A stretch of DNA of 64,000 nt, from assembly GCF_900111965.1 (NCBI RefSeq), contig NZ_FOJT01000002.1:248001-312000 (forward strand), given 5' to 3'. The DNA is from Flavobacterium swingsii (GTDB taxonomy: Bacteria; Bacteroidota; Bacteroidia; Flavobacteriales; Flavobacteriaceae). The notes under the pieces were generated by a model. It made no database searches. It was given only the letters and a program-made list of their open reading frames with translations, and was not told where the DNA came from. Positions 9,331-17,084 of the stretch are shown here, in pieces; position 1 is the first letter of the stretch, and the number at the start of each line of letters is the position of its first letter. Position numbers and translations under genes: made by a program.

Positions 9331-9362
9331 AGCCATTCGCTAGTCGAATGGCTTTTTTTTTA
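9331..9362 (+). terminator. Rho-independent terminator after the FN3 protein
   Basis: A perfect 9-bp stem, AGCCATTCG (9331-9339) with CGAATGGCT (9345-9353), has a CTAGT loop and a following run of eight or more T. It ends the fibronectin-III gene before the glycosyltransferase promoter. Confidence 0.9.
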
Positions 9363-9372
9363 TAAAAAAATG

Positions 9373-9380
9373 TACCTTTG
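9373..9380 (+). promoter_or_regulatory. -7 box that decides the GT2 start
   Basis: TACCTTTG matches TAnnTTTG. It overlaps the upstream in-frame ATG at 9370, so that codon would lie before the transcription start. The real start is therefore the ATG at 9397, which also removes an odd leader peptide. Confidence 0.6.
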
Positions 9381-9396
9381 TCAAAATTTTTTATCA

Positions 9397-10395
9397 ATGA
9401 ATTTTTCGTTTATTATTCCAGTTTACAATCGTCCAGAAGAAATCGAGGAACTTTTAGAAAGTTTAACTAAACAGACTTACAAAGAATCTTTCGATATTAT
9501 TATTGTTGAAGACGGTTCGACCATTCCTTGTGAACATATTGTAGATAAATATAAAAGTAAATTAGCTATCACATATTACCTGAAATATAATTCAGGACCT
9601 GGTGATTCTCGTAACTTTGGTATGAGCCAATCTAAATCAGATTATTTTATTATTTTAGATTCAGATTGTATCATTCCCGAAAATTATTTGACAGAAGTTT
9701 CTAAAAGCTTATCTCATAAATATGTAGATTGTTACGGTGGTCCAGATGCTATGTTACCTAGTTTTTCAGCCGTACAAAAAGCCATAAACTTTACGATGAC
9801 ATCAGTTATTACAACTGGAGGTATTCGAGGTGGTTCAGAAAAAATAGAAAAATTTCAGCCACGAAGTTTCAATATGGGAATTTCAAGAAAAGCATTTGAA
9901 GCATCTAAAGGATTTTCAAACATTCACCCAGGTGAAGATCCAGATTTGAGTATTCGTTTGTGGAAGTTAGGTTTCGAAACCAAACTAATCACGTCAGCAT
10001 TCGTATATCACAAAAGAAGAATCGATTGGGAGAAGTTTTATATTCAAGTAAATAAATTTGGTAAAGCAAGACCAATTCTTAACCATTGGTACCCAGAATA
10101 TGCAAAAGCAACCTTCTTTTTGCCATCAATATTTGTTATTGGTTTTATTGTTGGAGTTGTTTCTTTAATTTTTACTTTCGATTGGATTTTGAAATTATAT
10201 TTTGCTTATACGATTCTAATTTTCATAATGTCATCTATTCAAAACAAAAATATTTATGTTGGATATCTTTCTATAATAGCAGTTTGGAAGCAGTTTTTCG
10301 GTTACGGATTGGGATTTATAGAATCCTTTTTTAAAATCAATATTCTGAAGGAAAAACCTCAAGAAGCATTTCCTGAATTATTTTTTAAAATTTAA
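9397..10395 (+). CDS. Family 2 glycosyltransferase, membrane-anchored
   Basis: The 332-residue product begins directly with the GT2 Rossmann strand (MNFSFIIPVYNRPEEI). IIVEDGS and the metal-binding DSDCIIP follow. The segment GEDPDLSIRLWKLGF resembles the acceptor-site ED motif of inverting GT-A enzymes. Two or three hydrophobic helices near the C-terminus (about 240-300) would anchor it in the inner membrane with the catalytic domain in the cytoplasm. It would transfer a sugar from a nucleotide donor to a lipid or polysaccharide acceptor; the substrate cannot be read from sequence. It is 1 bp from coaE and so co-transcribed, a common flavobacterial pairing without clear functional logic. Confidence 0.85.
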   Translation: MNFSFIIPVYNRPEEIEELLESLTKQTYKESFDIIIVEDGSTIPCEHIVDKYKSKLAITYYLKYNSGPGDSRNFGMSQSKSDYFIILDSDCIIPENYLTEVSKSLSHKYVDCYGGPDAMLPSFSAVQKAINFTMTSVITTGGIRGGSEKIEKFQPRSFNMGISRKAFEASKGFSNIHPGEDPDLSIRLWKLGFETKLITSAFVYHKRRIDWEKFYIQVNKFGKARPILNHWYPEYAKATFFLPSIFVIGFIVGVVSLIFTFDWILKLYFAYTILIFIMSSIQNKNIYVGYLSIIAVWKQFFGYGLGFIESFFKINILKEKPQEAFPELFFKI

Positions 10396-10396
10396 A

Positions 10397-10981
10397 ATGA
10401 CAAAAATTATAGGTTTAACCGGCGGAATTGGAAGTGGTAAAACAACCATTGCTAGACTTTTTGAAGCCGAAGGAATTCCTGTATATATTGCAGATGATGA
10501 AGCAAAAAAAATAATGATTTTGCCAGAAACGATTCGTTTAGTTGGAGAATATTTCGGTCAAGAAGTGATTGTAAACCATCAGATTGATAGAAATAAATTA
10601 TCAGAAATTGTTTTCAATCATCCAGAAAAACTAAAAGAACTCAACAAAATCATTCACCCATTGGTGAAAAAACATTTTGATAATTGGGTAAAAAAACAAA
10701 ACTCACCGTTTGTCATCAAAGAAGCTGCTATTCTTTTTGAAAGTGGAAGTTATAAATATTGTGATCAAATTATTACCGTTATCGCTTCGGAAGAAACCCG
10801 TATAAAACGTGTGATGTCAAGGGATAATTCTACCAAAGAAGCTGTTTTAGACAGAATAAAAAATCAGTGGAGCGATAGTCAGAAAACCTCAAAAAGTGAC
10901 TATGTTATTGAAAATGAAAACTTAAATGAAGCCAAACTTCAATTTCAAGGAATTCTTAAAAAATTAAAAAATCTATATTAA
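10397..10981 (+). CDS. coaE: Dephospho-CoA kinase
   Basis: CoaE phosphorylates the 3'-hydroxyl of dephospho-CoA, the last step of coenzyme A synthesis. The 194-residue protein starts with the P-loop GLTGGIGSGKTT (about 6-17). Then come the substrate segment PVYIADDEAKK and the lid region containing HPLVKKHF. KEAAILFESG matches the CoaE motif around the conserved Glu-Ser. Its length is normal. It follows the glycosyltransferase by 1 bp. CoaBC (1319-2527) and PanB (54448-55266) elsewhere in the window belong to the same pathway. Confidence 0.95.
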   Translation: MTKIIGLTGGIGSGKTTIARLFEAEGIPVYIADDEAKKIMILPETIRLVGEYFGQEVIVNHQIDRNKLSEIVFNHPEKLKELNKIIHPLVKKHFDNWVKKQNSPFVIKEAAILFESGSYKYCDQIITVIASEETRIKRVMSRDNSTKEAVLDRIKNQWSDSQKTSKSDYVIENENLNEAKLQFQGILKKLKNLY

Positions 10982-11036
10982 AAGTGCCATTTGTTAATAT
11001 TTGGTTAATATATTTAGGATTCAAATGTTAAAATGT

Positions 11037-11044
11037 TAAATTTG
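11037..11044 (+). promoter_or_regulatory. -7 box immediately before rprX
   Basis: TAAATTTG ends only 5 nt before the rprX ATG at 11050. If it is used, transcription starts at or next to the start codon, so the mRNA would be leaderless or nearly so. No correctly spaced -33 TTG is seen. Confidence 0.5.
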
Positions 11045-11049
11045 TATCA

Positions 11050-12633
11050 ATGAATAAAACGTTGTTTCGCATTGTAGTATTTTTAATGACACTTTCCCTG
11101 TTGGGAATCATTGTTGTACAAGGTTATTTGATAAATGCGTCTTTCAAAAATAAAGACGAGCAATTTAAATACCAAGTAAAACAAGTTATAGATAATGTAT
11201 CTAAAAAATTACAAGAGCAGGAAACCTACACTTTTTTAAGTACATACAACAAACTTAAAGACAGTATAGGAAAAAGCCCGCAACAAAGTGAATTACTCAA
11301 GTTTTTTTATGTTGAAAAAAATGCAGTAACGAACGAAACGATTATTTATTCTAATAGTTTGATTGCAGAAGATTATTCGCTGCCATCATCGTTCTTTGAT
11401 AAAAATAAAGATTCAACAAAGCTTAAAAACTATATTTCTAAACGCGTTACCGAAGTTTATAGCGGAAATACTATTAATGATAACAATCTAAATAGTACGT
11501 TATCTCCAGACGAAAAGATAGAAAAATCTGGAAGAATGGACGTTCTAGACAAAGCAACATTTGGAGTATATTTTAAGGACATTGCCGCAACACGATCTAT
11601 AACCCAAAGAGTTTCTAACAAGCAATTGTATGATTTATTGGCTTATGAATTGAGTGGTTATGGTATAAAAACACCGTTCGAATTTGGTATTTACAGCAAT
11701 GGTTTAGCAACAAAAGTAAAATCTGAAAAGTTTAAGTACGACAAGAAAAACACGTACGACATTCCAGTTTTTACAGACAATGATGGTGTGAGTAAATACC
11801 AGTTATTGGTTAGTTTTCCTAAAAAGAAGGAATTCTTAATATCGGATTTAATAGGAATTGCAATGTTAGCATTTTTGTTTACAGCCATTATTATTGTTGC
11901 TTATTATACAGGATTAAATCAGTTGAATAAGCAACGTCATATTTCTCAAATCAAAACCGATTTTATAAATAATATGACGCATGAGTTCAAAACACCTATT
12001 GCAACAATCAATTTAGCTTTAGATGCTATAAAGAATCCCAAGGTTATTGATGATAAAGAGAAAGTTTTTCGATATCTGCAAATGATTAAGGACGAAAACA
12101 AACGAATGCATGCTCAGGTAGAAAACGTGTTACAAATTTCTAAATTAGAAAAGCGAGAACTCGATATTACAAAAGAGGCATATAATATGAATGATATTAT
12201 TGAAGAAGCGATAGAACACGTGAATTTGATAGTTGAAGACAGAGAAGGAAAAATAAGCGTAAATCTAAAAGCAAAACAGACAAATGTGTTGTTAAACGAT
12301 GTGCATTTTACCAATGTATTAGTCAATATATTAGAAAATGCAATAAAATATTCGCCCGAAAAGCCAGTAATAACAGTAAGTTCAGAAAATGTAAAGAACT
12401 TTATTATTATTAGTATAAAAGACGAAGGAATGGGAATAAACAAAGCTTCTCAAAAGAAAATATTTGACAAGTTTTACAGAGAACACACAGGAGATATACA
12501 CAACGTAAAAGGTCACGGATTAGGGTTGGCCTACGTAAAAAGAATAGTCGACGACCACCACGGAGAAGTAATGGTAGAAAGCGAAAAAGGAAAAGGAAGC
12601 ACATTTATAATCAAATTACCCCTAATTTATTAA
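11050..12633 (+). CDS. rprX: Sensor histidine kinase, RprX-like
   Basis: This 527-residue inner-membrane kinase has a transmembrane segment at about 8-29 and a periplasmic sensor region at about 30-268. A second membrane segment lies at about 270-290, followed by the cytoplasmic kinase. The HisKA box is DFINNMTHEFKTP with phospho-acceptor His311. The ATPase part shows NILENAIKYSP (N box), IKDEGMGI (G1) and HGLGLAYVKRI (G2). The architecture without a HAMP domain and the partner regulator 3 bp downstream match the Bacteroides RprX/RprY pair. The signal is unknown. The symbol is given by family resemblance. Confidence 0.85.
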   Translation: MNKTLFRIVVFLMTLSLLGIIVVQGYLINASFKNKDEQFKYQVKQVIDNVSKKLQEQETYTFLSTYNKLKDSIGKSPQQSELLKFFYVEKNAVTNETIIYSNSLIAEDYSLPSSFFDKNKDSTKLKNYISKRVTEVYSGNTINDNNLNSTLSPDEKIEKSGRMDVLDKATFGVYFKDIAATRSITQRVSNKQLYDLLAYELSGYGIKTPFEFGIYSNGLATKVKSEKFKYDKKNTYDIPVFTDNDGVSKYQLLVSFPKKKEFLISDLIGIAMLAFLFTAIIIVAYYTGLNQLNKQRHISQIKTDFINNMTHEFKTPIATINLALDAIKNPKVIDDKEKVFRYLQMIKDENKRMHAQVENVLQISKLEKRELDITKEAYNMNDIIEEAIEHVNLIVEDREGKISVNLKAKQTNVLLNDVHFTNVLVNILENAIKYSPEKPVITVSSENVKNFIIISIKDEGMGINKASQKKIFDKFYREHTGDIHNVKGHGLGLAYVKRIVDDHHGEVMVESEKGKGSTFIIKLPLIY

Positions 12634-12636
12634 ACT

Positions 12637-13344
12637 ATGGAAGCAAATAAAAAAATACTATTAGTAGAAGATGATCCAAACTTTGGTTCGATACTTCGCG
12701 ATTACCTTTCTATGAACGATTTTGAGGTAACACTTGCAAAAAATGGAATGGAAGGTTTCGAAAAATTCAAAAAGGACAATTTCGATTTGTGCATTCTAGA
12801 TGTCATGATGCCCTACAAAGATGGTTACACATTAGCCAAAGAAATTCGCGAAAAAAATAAAGAAGTGCCTATCGTTTTCCTAACAGCAAAATCTATGAAA
12901 GAAGATGTGCTAAAAGGATACAAAGTAGGAGCAGACGATTATTTGAACAAACCATTCGATTCGGAAGTTTTGTTGATGAAAATTAAAGCAATTATTCAGC
13001 GTAAAGCTTCAGAAACAAAAACAGATGTTGCGAAATTTGAATTTAAAATCGGAAAATTCGATTTAAACTCAAAATTACGTTTCTTAGATTTTCCAGGTCA
13101 AGAAACCATAAAATTATCACCAAAAGAAAACGAATTGCTAAAAATGTTAGCACTTCACGAAAACGATTTGATGCCAAGAGAATTAGCATTAACAAAAATT
13201 TGGAGAGATGATAACTACTTTACTTCAAGAAGTATGGACGTATATATTGCCAAACTTCGTAAATACCTGAAACCAGATGAAGGTGTTGAGATTATCAACA
13301 TTCACGGAGAAGGATTTAGGTTAGCCATAAAAAACGCAGTATAA
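12637..13344 (+). CDS. rprY: OmpR-family response regulator, RprY-like
   Basis: The 235-residue regulator has a receiver domain (about 5-120) with acidic pocket EDD at 11-13, phospho-acceptor Asp55 in CILDVMMP, the conserved Thr in FLTAKS, and Lys in NKPFDSE. A winged-helix DNA-binding domain (about 135-232) has the typical LSPKENELLKMLA and SRSMDVYIAKLRKYL segments. It follows the kinase by 3 bp, so the two are made from one transcript that ends at a terminator. In Bacteroidota this regulator family has been tied to stress and redox responses; the targets here are unknown. Confidence 0.88.
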   Translation: MEANKKILLVEDDPNFGSILRDYLSMNDFEVTLAKNGMEGFEKFKKDNFDLCILDVMMPYKDGYTLAKEIREKNKEVPIVFLTAKSMKEDVLKGYKVGADDYLNKPFDSEVLLMKIKAIIQRKASETKTDVAKFEFKIGKFDLNSKLRFLDFPGQETIKLSPKENELLKMLALHENDLMPRELALTKIWRDDNYFTSRSMDVYIAKLRKYLKPDEGVEIINIHGEGFRLAIKNAV

Positions 13345-13353
13345 AAATAGAAA

Positions 13354-13382
13354 AGGCTTCGAATAATCGGAGCTTTTTTTTA
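13354..13382 (+). terminator. Rho-independent terminator after rprXY
   Basis: A 9-bp stem with two G-U pairs (13354-13362 with 13367-13375) and a 4-nt loop runs into a T tract, 9 bp after the rprY stop. Confidence 0.75.
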
Positions 13383-13392
13383 AAACAATAAA

Positions 13393-13779
13393 ATGAGTTT
13401 ATTTAAAAATATATTTGGTCATTCTGAAACCGATAAAATAGTTTCAAAAGTAAATTGGAAACCACTTTCGGATTTGGGTAAGATAAACGAAATTAAAGAT
13501 TTATCACACGAAAAAACAGTTGCTATTTTCAAGCACAGCACACGTTGTAGCATAAGCCGAATGGTTTTGAAACAATTTGAAAACGAATATAATTTAGAAA
13601 ATAAACTAGAACTCTATTTTTTAGATTTGTTAGAACACCGAAATATTTCGAACGAAATTGCCAACAGTTTTGGCGTTATTCACCAATCGCCACAACTTAT
13701 CGTGATACAAAATGGTGTTTCTGTTTACAATGCATCTCACGAAAGTATTGATGCTAATGGTTTAGGGAAGTTTGTGTAA
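13393..13779 (+). CDS. ytxJ: Bacillithiol-system redox-active protein YtxJ
   Basis: The 128-residue protein is a monothiol, thioredoxin-fold member of the YtxJ/DUF2847 family, proposed to remove bacillithiol from S-bacillithiolated proteins. The key motif is FKHSTRCSISRMVLKQFE at about residues 46-63, with a single active-site Cys followed by Ser. A thioredoxin-like second half contains GVIHQSPQLIVIQNG with the cis-Pro position. It stands alone after a terminator and converges on a minus-strand gene 8 bp away. Other bacillithiol genes are not in the window. Confidence 0.85.
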   Translation: MSLFKNIFGHSETDKIVSKVNWKPLSDLGKINEIKDLSHEKTVAIFKHSTRCSISRMVLKQFENEYNLENKLELYFLDLLEHRNISNEIANSFGVIHQSPQLIVIQNGVSVYNASHESIDANGLGKFV

Positions 13780-13787
13780 AATCTCTG

Positions 13788-14606
13788 TTATAGGATGATT
13801 TCGTCTTCACTTTGTGAAAAATATTCTTCTAAAGTTGTTTTGTCGTTCAGCATTTCTCGCACAATTTCATTTTTCGAAATAATTTCAGCAAACTTTTTTT
13901 GAGCTTCAGTAAATTTGGTTATTAAGTTAATTGGATTTGGAAACTCTACATATAAATCTTCTTTTCGTATTAGAGTTTTATATAGTTCGTTATTGTTTTT
14001 GTCACCAGAGTAATATTTTTTCATGAAGTCAGAGTCTAAAAATGGATTCGACTTTTTAAGCTTAGATTTTGAGGAATCCTTAGAAATCCTTCCCTCAAAA
14101 GTCCAATTTGGATGATGAACCAACATAAAACCTTTGGGATGTTTTAAAAAATTTGCCCAATGCTTTACTTCTTGAAAAATTTGAAAATACTTTAATCTAT
14201 AATTTTCAGGAATTGACATTATGTTGAAATACTCGTTACAAACTTCTACTTGTAAATATAAGAGTAGTATGAAATTTGTGAAAGTTAATTGAGAATCGTG
14301 AAAACTTTTATATTGAAGTAAAAAATTTTGAATCAATCTGTTACTATTATTCAAATTACAAGCTACACAATTGTGTCCTTGCGTAAAATTAGAATGAATA
14401 TTACAGAACAAGGTGTCATATTCTTTATCGTCGTCATCTTGATCATAATAATGTGTAACAACAAAAATGTCCAAAACTTTTTCAAAAAGAGGTATTAGAT
14501 TATCCGAACTTTCCTTTTTTTCGGAAGTATACTCTTTAATTAAATTTCTTGTTTTTTTATCCATCATATGTGTTTTAATCTTGCCTATAACTCGATGCTT
14601 CGACAA
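13788..14606 (-). CDS. Hypothetical protein, 272 residues
   Basis: I do not recognise this family. The product is hydrophilic and mixed-charge, without signal peptide or membrane segment. Visible features are a short CVAC motif (about residue 95, in HNCVACNLNN), the acidic run DQDDDDKEYD, and an aromatic, His-rich middle (VKHWANFLKHPK, LVHHPNWTF). The start is uncertain: ATG codons also occur at residues 14 and 15 (MMDKKTRN), and the later one may be real. It converges with ytxJ and follows the lipoprotein gene by 18 bp on the same strand. Sporadic accessory genes of this kind are often strain-specific, but nothing here shows transfer directly. Confidence 0.6.
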   Translation of the reverse strand: MSKHRVIGKIKTHMMDKKTRNLIKEYTSEKKESSDNLIPLFEKVLDIFVVTHYYDQDDDDKEYDTLFCNIHSNFTQGHNCVACNLNNSNRLIQNFLLQYKSFHDSQLTFTNFILLLYLQVEVCNEYFNIMSIPENYRLKYFQIFQEVKHWANFLKHPKGFMLVHHPNWTFEGRISKDSSKSKLKKSNPFLDSDFMKKYYSGDKNNNELYKTLIRKEDLYVEFPNPINLITKFTEAQKKFAEIISKNEIVREMLNDKTTLEEYFSQSEDEIIL

Positions 14607-14624
14607 TTAAACGTAAATTAAATC

Positions 14625-15809
14625 TTATCTCCTAAACCTATTCCTAACAATAATATCTTTCAATTTAGCTTTCAGGTCTTCGCCAGAATCATAAACCATT
14701 TGGTCGTTACTAGGAAAAGCAACGGCACGTTTATTAAAATAAGGCATATAACTGTCATCGCAAGCATTTTTGTCACCGTTATAAGTCGAATAAATATTTT
14801 CGAAAACAAATTCACTACTTATAGGAAAAGCTTCAATAAGTTGGTTGGTTCTAAAATCGATATAATCAACTTTTGCAGTTACTTGGCAAGATTTAAACTG
14901 TCTGAATTCATAAATATCAACACGAATAGTTTTAAAATTATCAACCATAATAGTATGACCCAAACTGTCTTTTACCACATTTCCTTGCGAATTCAATAAT
15001 GCTTTTACACCATCTTTTATCTGTTTTTCCTTAATAAATTCCTTCTCCTTTATTTGCTCTGGCGAAATATTTATTTGACGGAAATTTACAATCAATCCGT
15101 AATCGTAACTGATTCCTTTTTGTTTGTTGCTATGATAAACCGTCCATTTGTCGTTTAGTCCAAAAGTGCTAAAATCTAACAAATCGCTTTGCAAACGAAC
15201 AGGAATAACCATATTGGTTTCGTTTTTGGTATAAACACTCACAAAATCAGTACCTTTTTGTTGTGCCTGATTCATTAATTTTGTTACATCTTTATAACCA
15301 GGATTTATGCTTTCTAAATAACCCAAATCGTCATAAGATTTTCTAAAATCCATTTTGTTATTAGATTTCAAAAGTTTCACAGCATTATCGTATAAGTATT
15401 TCGATAAGGCATTTTTGCTGTTTATAATTTGGTCCGAATAATTATCGAAAGGAAAATAAGCATTTCTTCCTTCTTTCAATAATTGCAATGGTAGCAACGG
15501 ACGAATGCGCTCCTGACGGTTATTCAACTGCAAATAATCGTTATATATTTTCTCTAAATTTGCAGGATTAGCATCTTTAGCAAGCATGTCTATATTGCGC
15601 AAATCACGATCTTTAGCTTTGGCAAAAGCCTCCTCGAGCAAGTACACATAATCTTGTTTTCCTTTCGCATCTTTTTTAGTTCGCAAGGCTTCCACAGCAC
15701 GATTTATGGCGTTATCATAATCACCATCACTCAGTAAAGACTGCGTTTTTTTAACACCACAAGAATAAATTAAAAGTAATATCGATAAGAGTAAAGTAAT
15801 TTTTCGCAT
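14625..15809 (-). CDS. Predicted lipoprotein with N-terminal TPR-like region
   Basis: The 394-residue product has a lipoprotein signal (MRKITLLLSILLLIYSC) with lipidation at Cys17. Helical TPR-like pairs follow (about 25-190; for example YDNAINRAVEAL and YVYLLEEAFAKAKDRD). The C-terminal half looks beta-rich (SKRL-poor, with YEFRQFKSCQVTAKVDYIDF). No catalytic motif is visible. Its likely place is the periplasmic face of the outer membrane. I cannot assign a function; homologues are commonly labelled as hypothetical lipoproteins in Flavobacterium. It is divergent from pyrD, with a structured repeat in the shared 191-bp gap. Confidence 0.75.
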   Translation of the reverse strand: MRKITLLLSILLLIYSCGVKKTQSLLSDGDYDNAINRAVEALRTKKDAKGKQDYVYLLEEAFAKAKDRDLRNIDMLAKDANPANLEKIYNDYLQLNNRQERIRPLLPLQLLKEGRNAYFPFDNYSDQIINSKNALSKYLYDNAVKLLKSNNKMDFRKSYDDLGYLESINPGYKDVTKLMNQAQQKGTDFVSVYTKNETNMVIPVRLQSDLLDFSTFGLNDKWTVYHSNKQKGISYDYGLIVNFRQINISPEQIKEKEFIKEKQIKDGVKALLNSQGNVVKDSLGHTIMVDNFKTIRVDIYEFRQFKSCQVTAKVDYIDFRTNQLIEAFPISSEFVFENIYSTYNGDKNACDDSYMPYFNKRAVAFPSNDQMVYDSGEDLKAKLKDIIVRNRFRR

Positions 15810-15839
15810 GATTTCTAATTTTTACAAATATATTTTTTT

Positions 15840-15924
15840 AGGAGCTATTTCCTGCTATCCGTTTCAATCTTTTTTTCGGTAAAAACCTCAAAAAAGGATT
15901 TCCACTACTATCAGGGCTAGGGCA
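15840..15924 (+). repeat. Dispersed structured element, copy A
   Basis: This 85-bp sequence opens AGGAGCTATTTCCTGCTATCC and closes TATCAGGGCTAGGGCA. In between, ATCTTTTT and AAAAAAGGAT can pair around a variable hairpin tip. The same layout recurs at 17959-18044 in the same orientation and at 29811-29890 inverted. The start can fold as AGGA with TCCT. It fills much of the gap between the lipoprotein gene and pyrD. I recognise the layout as a recurring intergenic sequence of Flavobacterium; whether it equals a named RNA family such as Flavo-1 is unverified. Confidence 0.75.
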
Positions 15925-15971
15925 TTCCAATATTTTTGCAAACCAAACAGTAAAAACTGAAACCAATTTTC

Positions 15972-15979
15972 TATTTTTG
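15972..15979 (+). promoter_or_regulatory. -7 box that decides the pyrD start
   Basis: TATTTTTG matches the consensus. A second TATTTTTG lies at 15931-15938. The in-frame TTG at 15977-15979 is part of this box, so it cannot be the start codon of the transcript made here; the ATG at 16001 is used instead, giving a leader of about 17 nt. Confidence 0.6.
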
Positions 15980-16000
15980 CAAAACACAACACAACAACAA

Positions 16001-17062
16001 ATGTACAAACTCATTATTCGCCCTATACTTTTCTGGTTTGATCCCGAAAAAGTGCATTATTTTACCTTCTCATTAATAAGAACAGTATCTAAAATTCCAG
16101 GATTTACATCAATATTCAAATCCTTGTACGAAGTAAACGACAAACGATTAGAAAGAGAAGTTTTCGGACTAAAATTCAAAAATCCAGTAGGACTCGCAGC
16201 TGGTTTCGACAAAGATGCCAAGCTTTATAAAGAATTATCCAATTTTGGTTTCGGTTTTATCGAAATAGGAACACTAACTCCAAAAGGACAAGAAGGAAAT
16301 CCTAAAAAACGATTGTTTCGTTTGCAAGAAGATTCAGCAATCATCAACCGAATGGGTTTCAATAACGGCGGCGTTCTCGAAGCAGTCGAAAGACTAAAGA
16401 AAAACAGCGGAGTACTAATAGGAGGGAACATTGGTAAAAACAAACTCACGCCAAACGAAAATGCCACTTCCGATTACGAAATATGTTTCGATGCTTTATA
16501 TGATTATGTCGATTATTTTGTAGTAAATGTAAGTTCGCCTAACACACCAAATCTTCGTGAACTACAGGAAAAAGAGCCATTAACACAATTGTTAAACACG
16601 CTTCAAACAAAAAACATTCAAAGATATAACACTGAGCTTGTCACCCTGAGCGAAGTCGAAGGGCGAAGTGCAAAACCTATTCTACTAAAAATCGCTCCGG
16701 ATTTAACAAACGAACAATTATTAGATATTATCGATATTGTAAAAACCACAAAAATTGCAGGAGTAATTGCAACCAATACCACCATTTCTCGTGAAGGTTT
16801 ACAATCGGTTAATAAAATAGAAATGGGTGGATTATCAGGAAAACCACTCACCAATCGCTCTACCGAAGTGATTCGTTTCCTTTCCGAAAAAAGCAACAAA
16901 GCCTTCCCAATAATAGGAGTAGGAGGAATACATTCTGTGCAAGATGCCATCGAAAAACTAGAAGCAGGAGCAAGCCTAATTCAACTTTATACAGGTTTTA
17001 TTTACGAAGGACCAGCATTAGTAAAAGCAATTAATAAAGCAGTTCTTAAAAAAAGTTTGTAA
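16001..17062 (+). CDS. pyrD: Dihydroorotate dehydrogenase (quinone), class 2
   Basis: PyrD oxidises dihydroorotate to orotate and passes electrons to the membrane quinone pool. The 353-residue protein has an N-terminal hydrophobic membrane-docking helix (about 1-35). FMN-binding segments are [11 protein letters not shown] and [20 protein letters not shown], and the catalytic-loop Ser is in [15 protein letters not shown]. The FMN phosphate site is [11 protein letters not shown]. Residues about 210-223 are encoded by a GC-rich REP-like insert in a loop before [10 protein letters not shown], kept in frame. The gene lies 22 bp before mvaB, and the two are probably co-transcribed. All catalytic motifs remain, so the enzyme is expected to be active. 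Confidence 0.93.
   Translation: MYKLIIRPILFWFDPEKVHYFTFSLIRTVSKIPGFTSIFKSLYEVNDKRLEREVFGLKFKNPVGLAAGFDKDAKLYKELSNFGFGFIEIGTLTPKGQEGNPKKRLFRLQEDSAIINRMGFNNGGVLEAVERLKKNSGVLIGGNIGKNKLTPNENATSDYEICFDALYDYVDYFVVNVSSPNTPNLRELQEKEPLTQLLNTLQTKNIQRYNTELVTLSEVEGRSAKPILLKIAPDLTNEQLLDIIDIVKTTKIAGVIATNTTISREGLQSVNKIEMGGLSGKPLTNRSTEVIRFLSEKSNKAFPIIGVGGIHSVQDAIEKLEAGASLIQLYTGFIYEGPALVKAINKAVLKKSL
16630..16670 (+). repeat. REP-like GC-rich insert inside pyrD
   Basis: These 41 bases run from CACTGAGC to GCGAAGTG around the core CCCTGAGCGAAGTCGAAGGG. They are about 59% GC in strongly AT-rich surroundings and have dyad symmetry at both ends (CACT/AGTG and CCCT/AGGG). The core is a widely dispersed palindromic word that I recognise from many flavobacterial intergenic regions. 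Here it is translated in frame as SEVEG-containing loop sequence. Confidence 0.75.
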
Positions 17063-17084
17063 CTTTACCACTTTGCCTTTTTAA

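Noticed and set aside
15977-16000. TTG start giving a longer PyrD
   Set aside because: The TTG is the end of the TATTTTTG promoter box and the extra residues (QNTTQQQ) are not PyrD-like; the ATG at 16001 fits.
16630-16670. pyrD as a pseudogene broken by the repeat
   Set aside because: The reading frame is open and all catalytic motifs before and after the insert are present.
16618-16950. A 110-codon minus-strand ORF across the REP-like insert
   Set aside because: Antisense shadow of pyrD; the repeat merely removes stop codons there.
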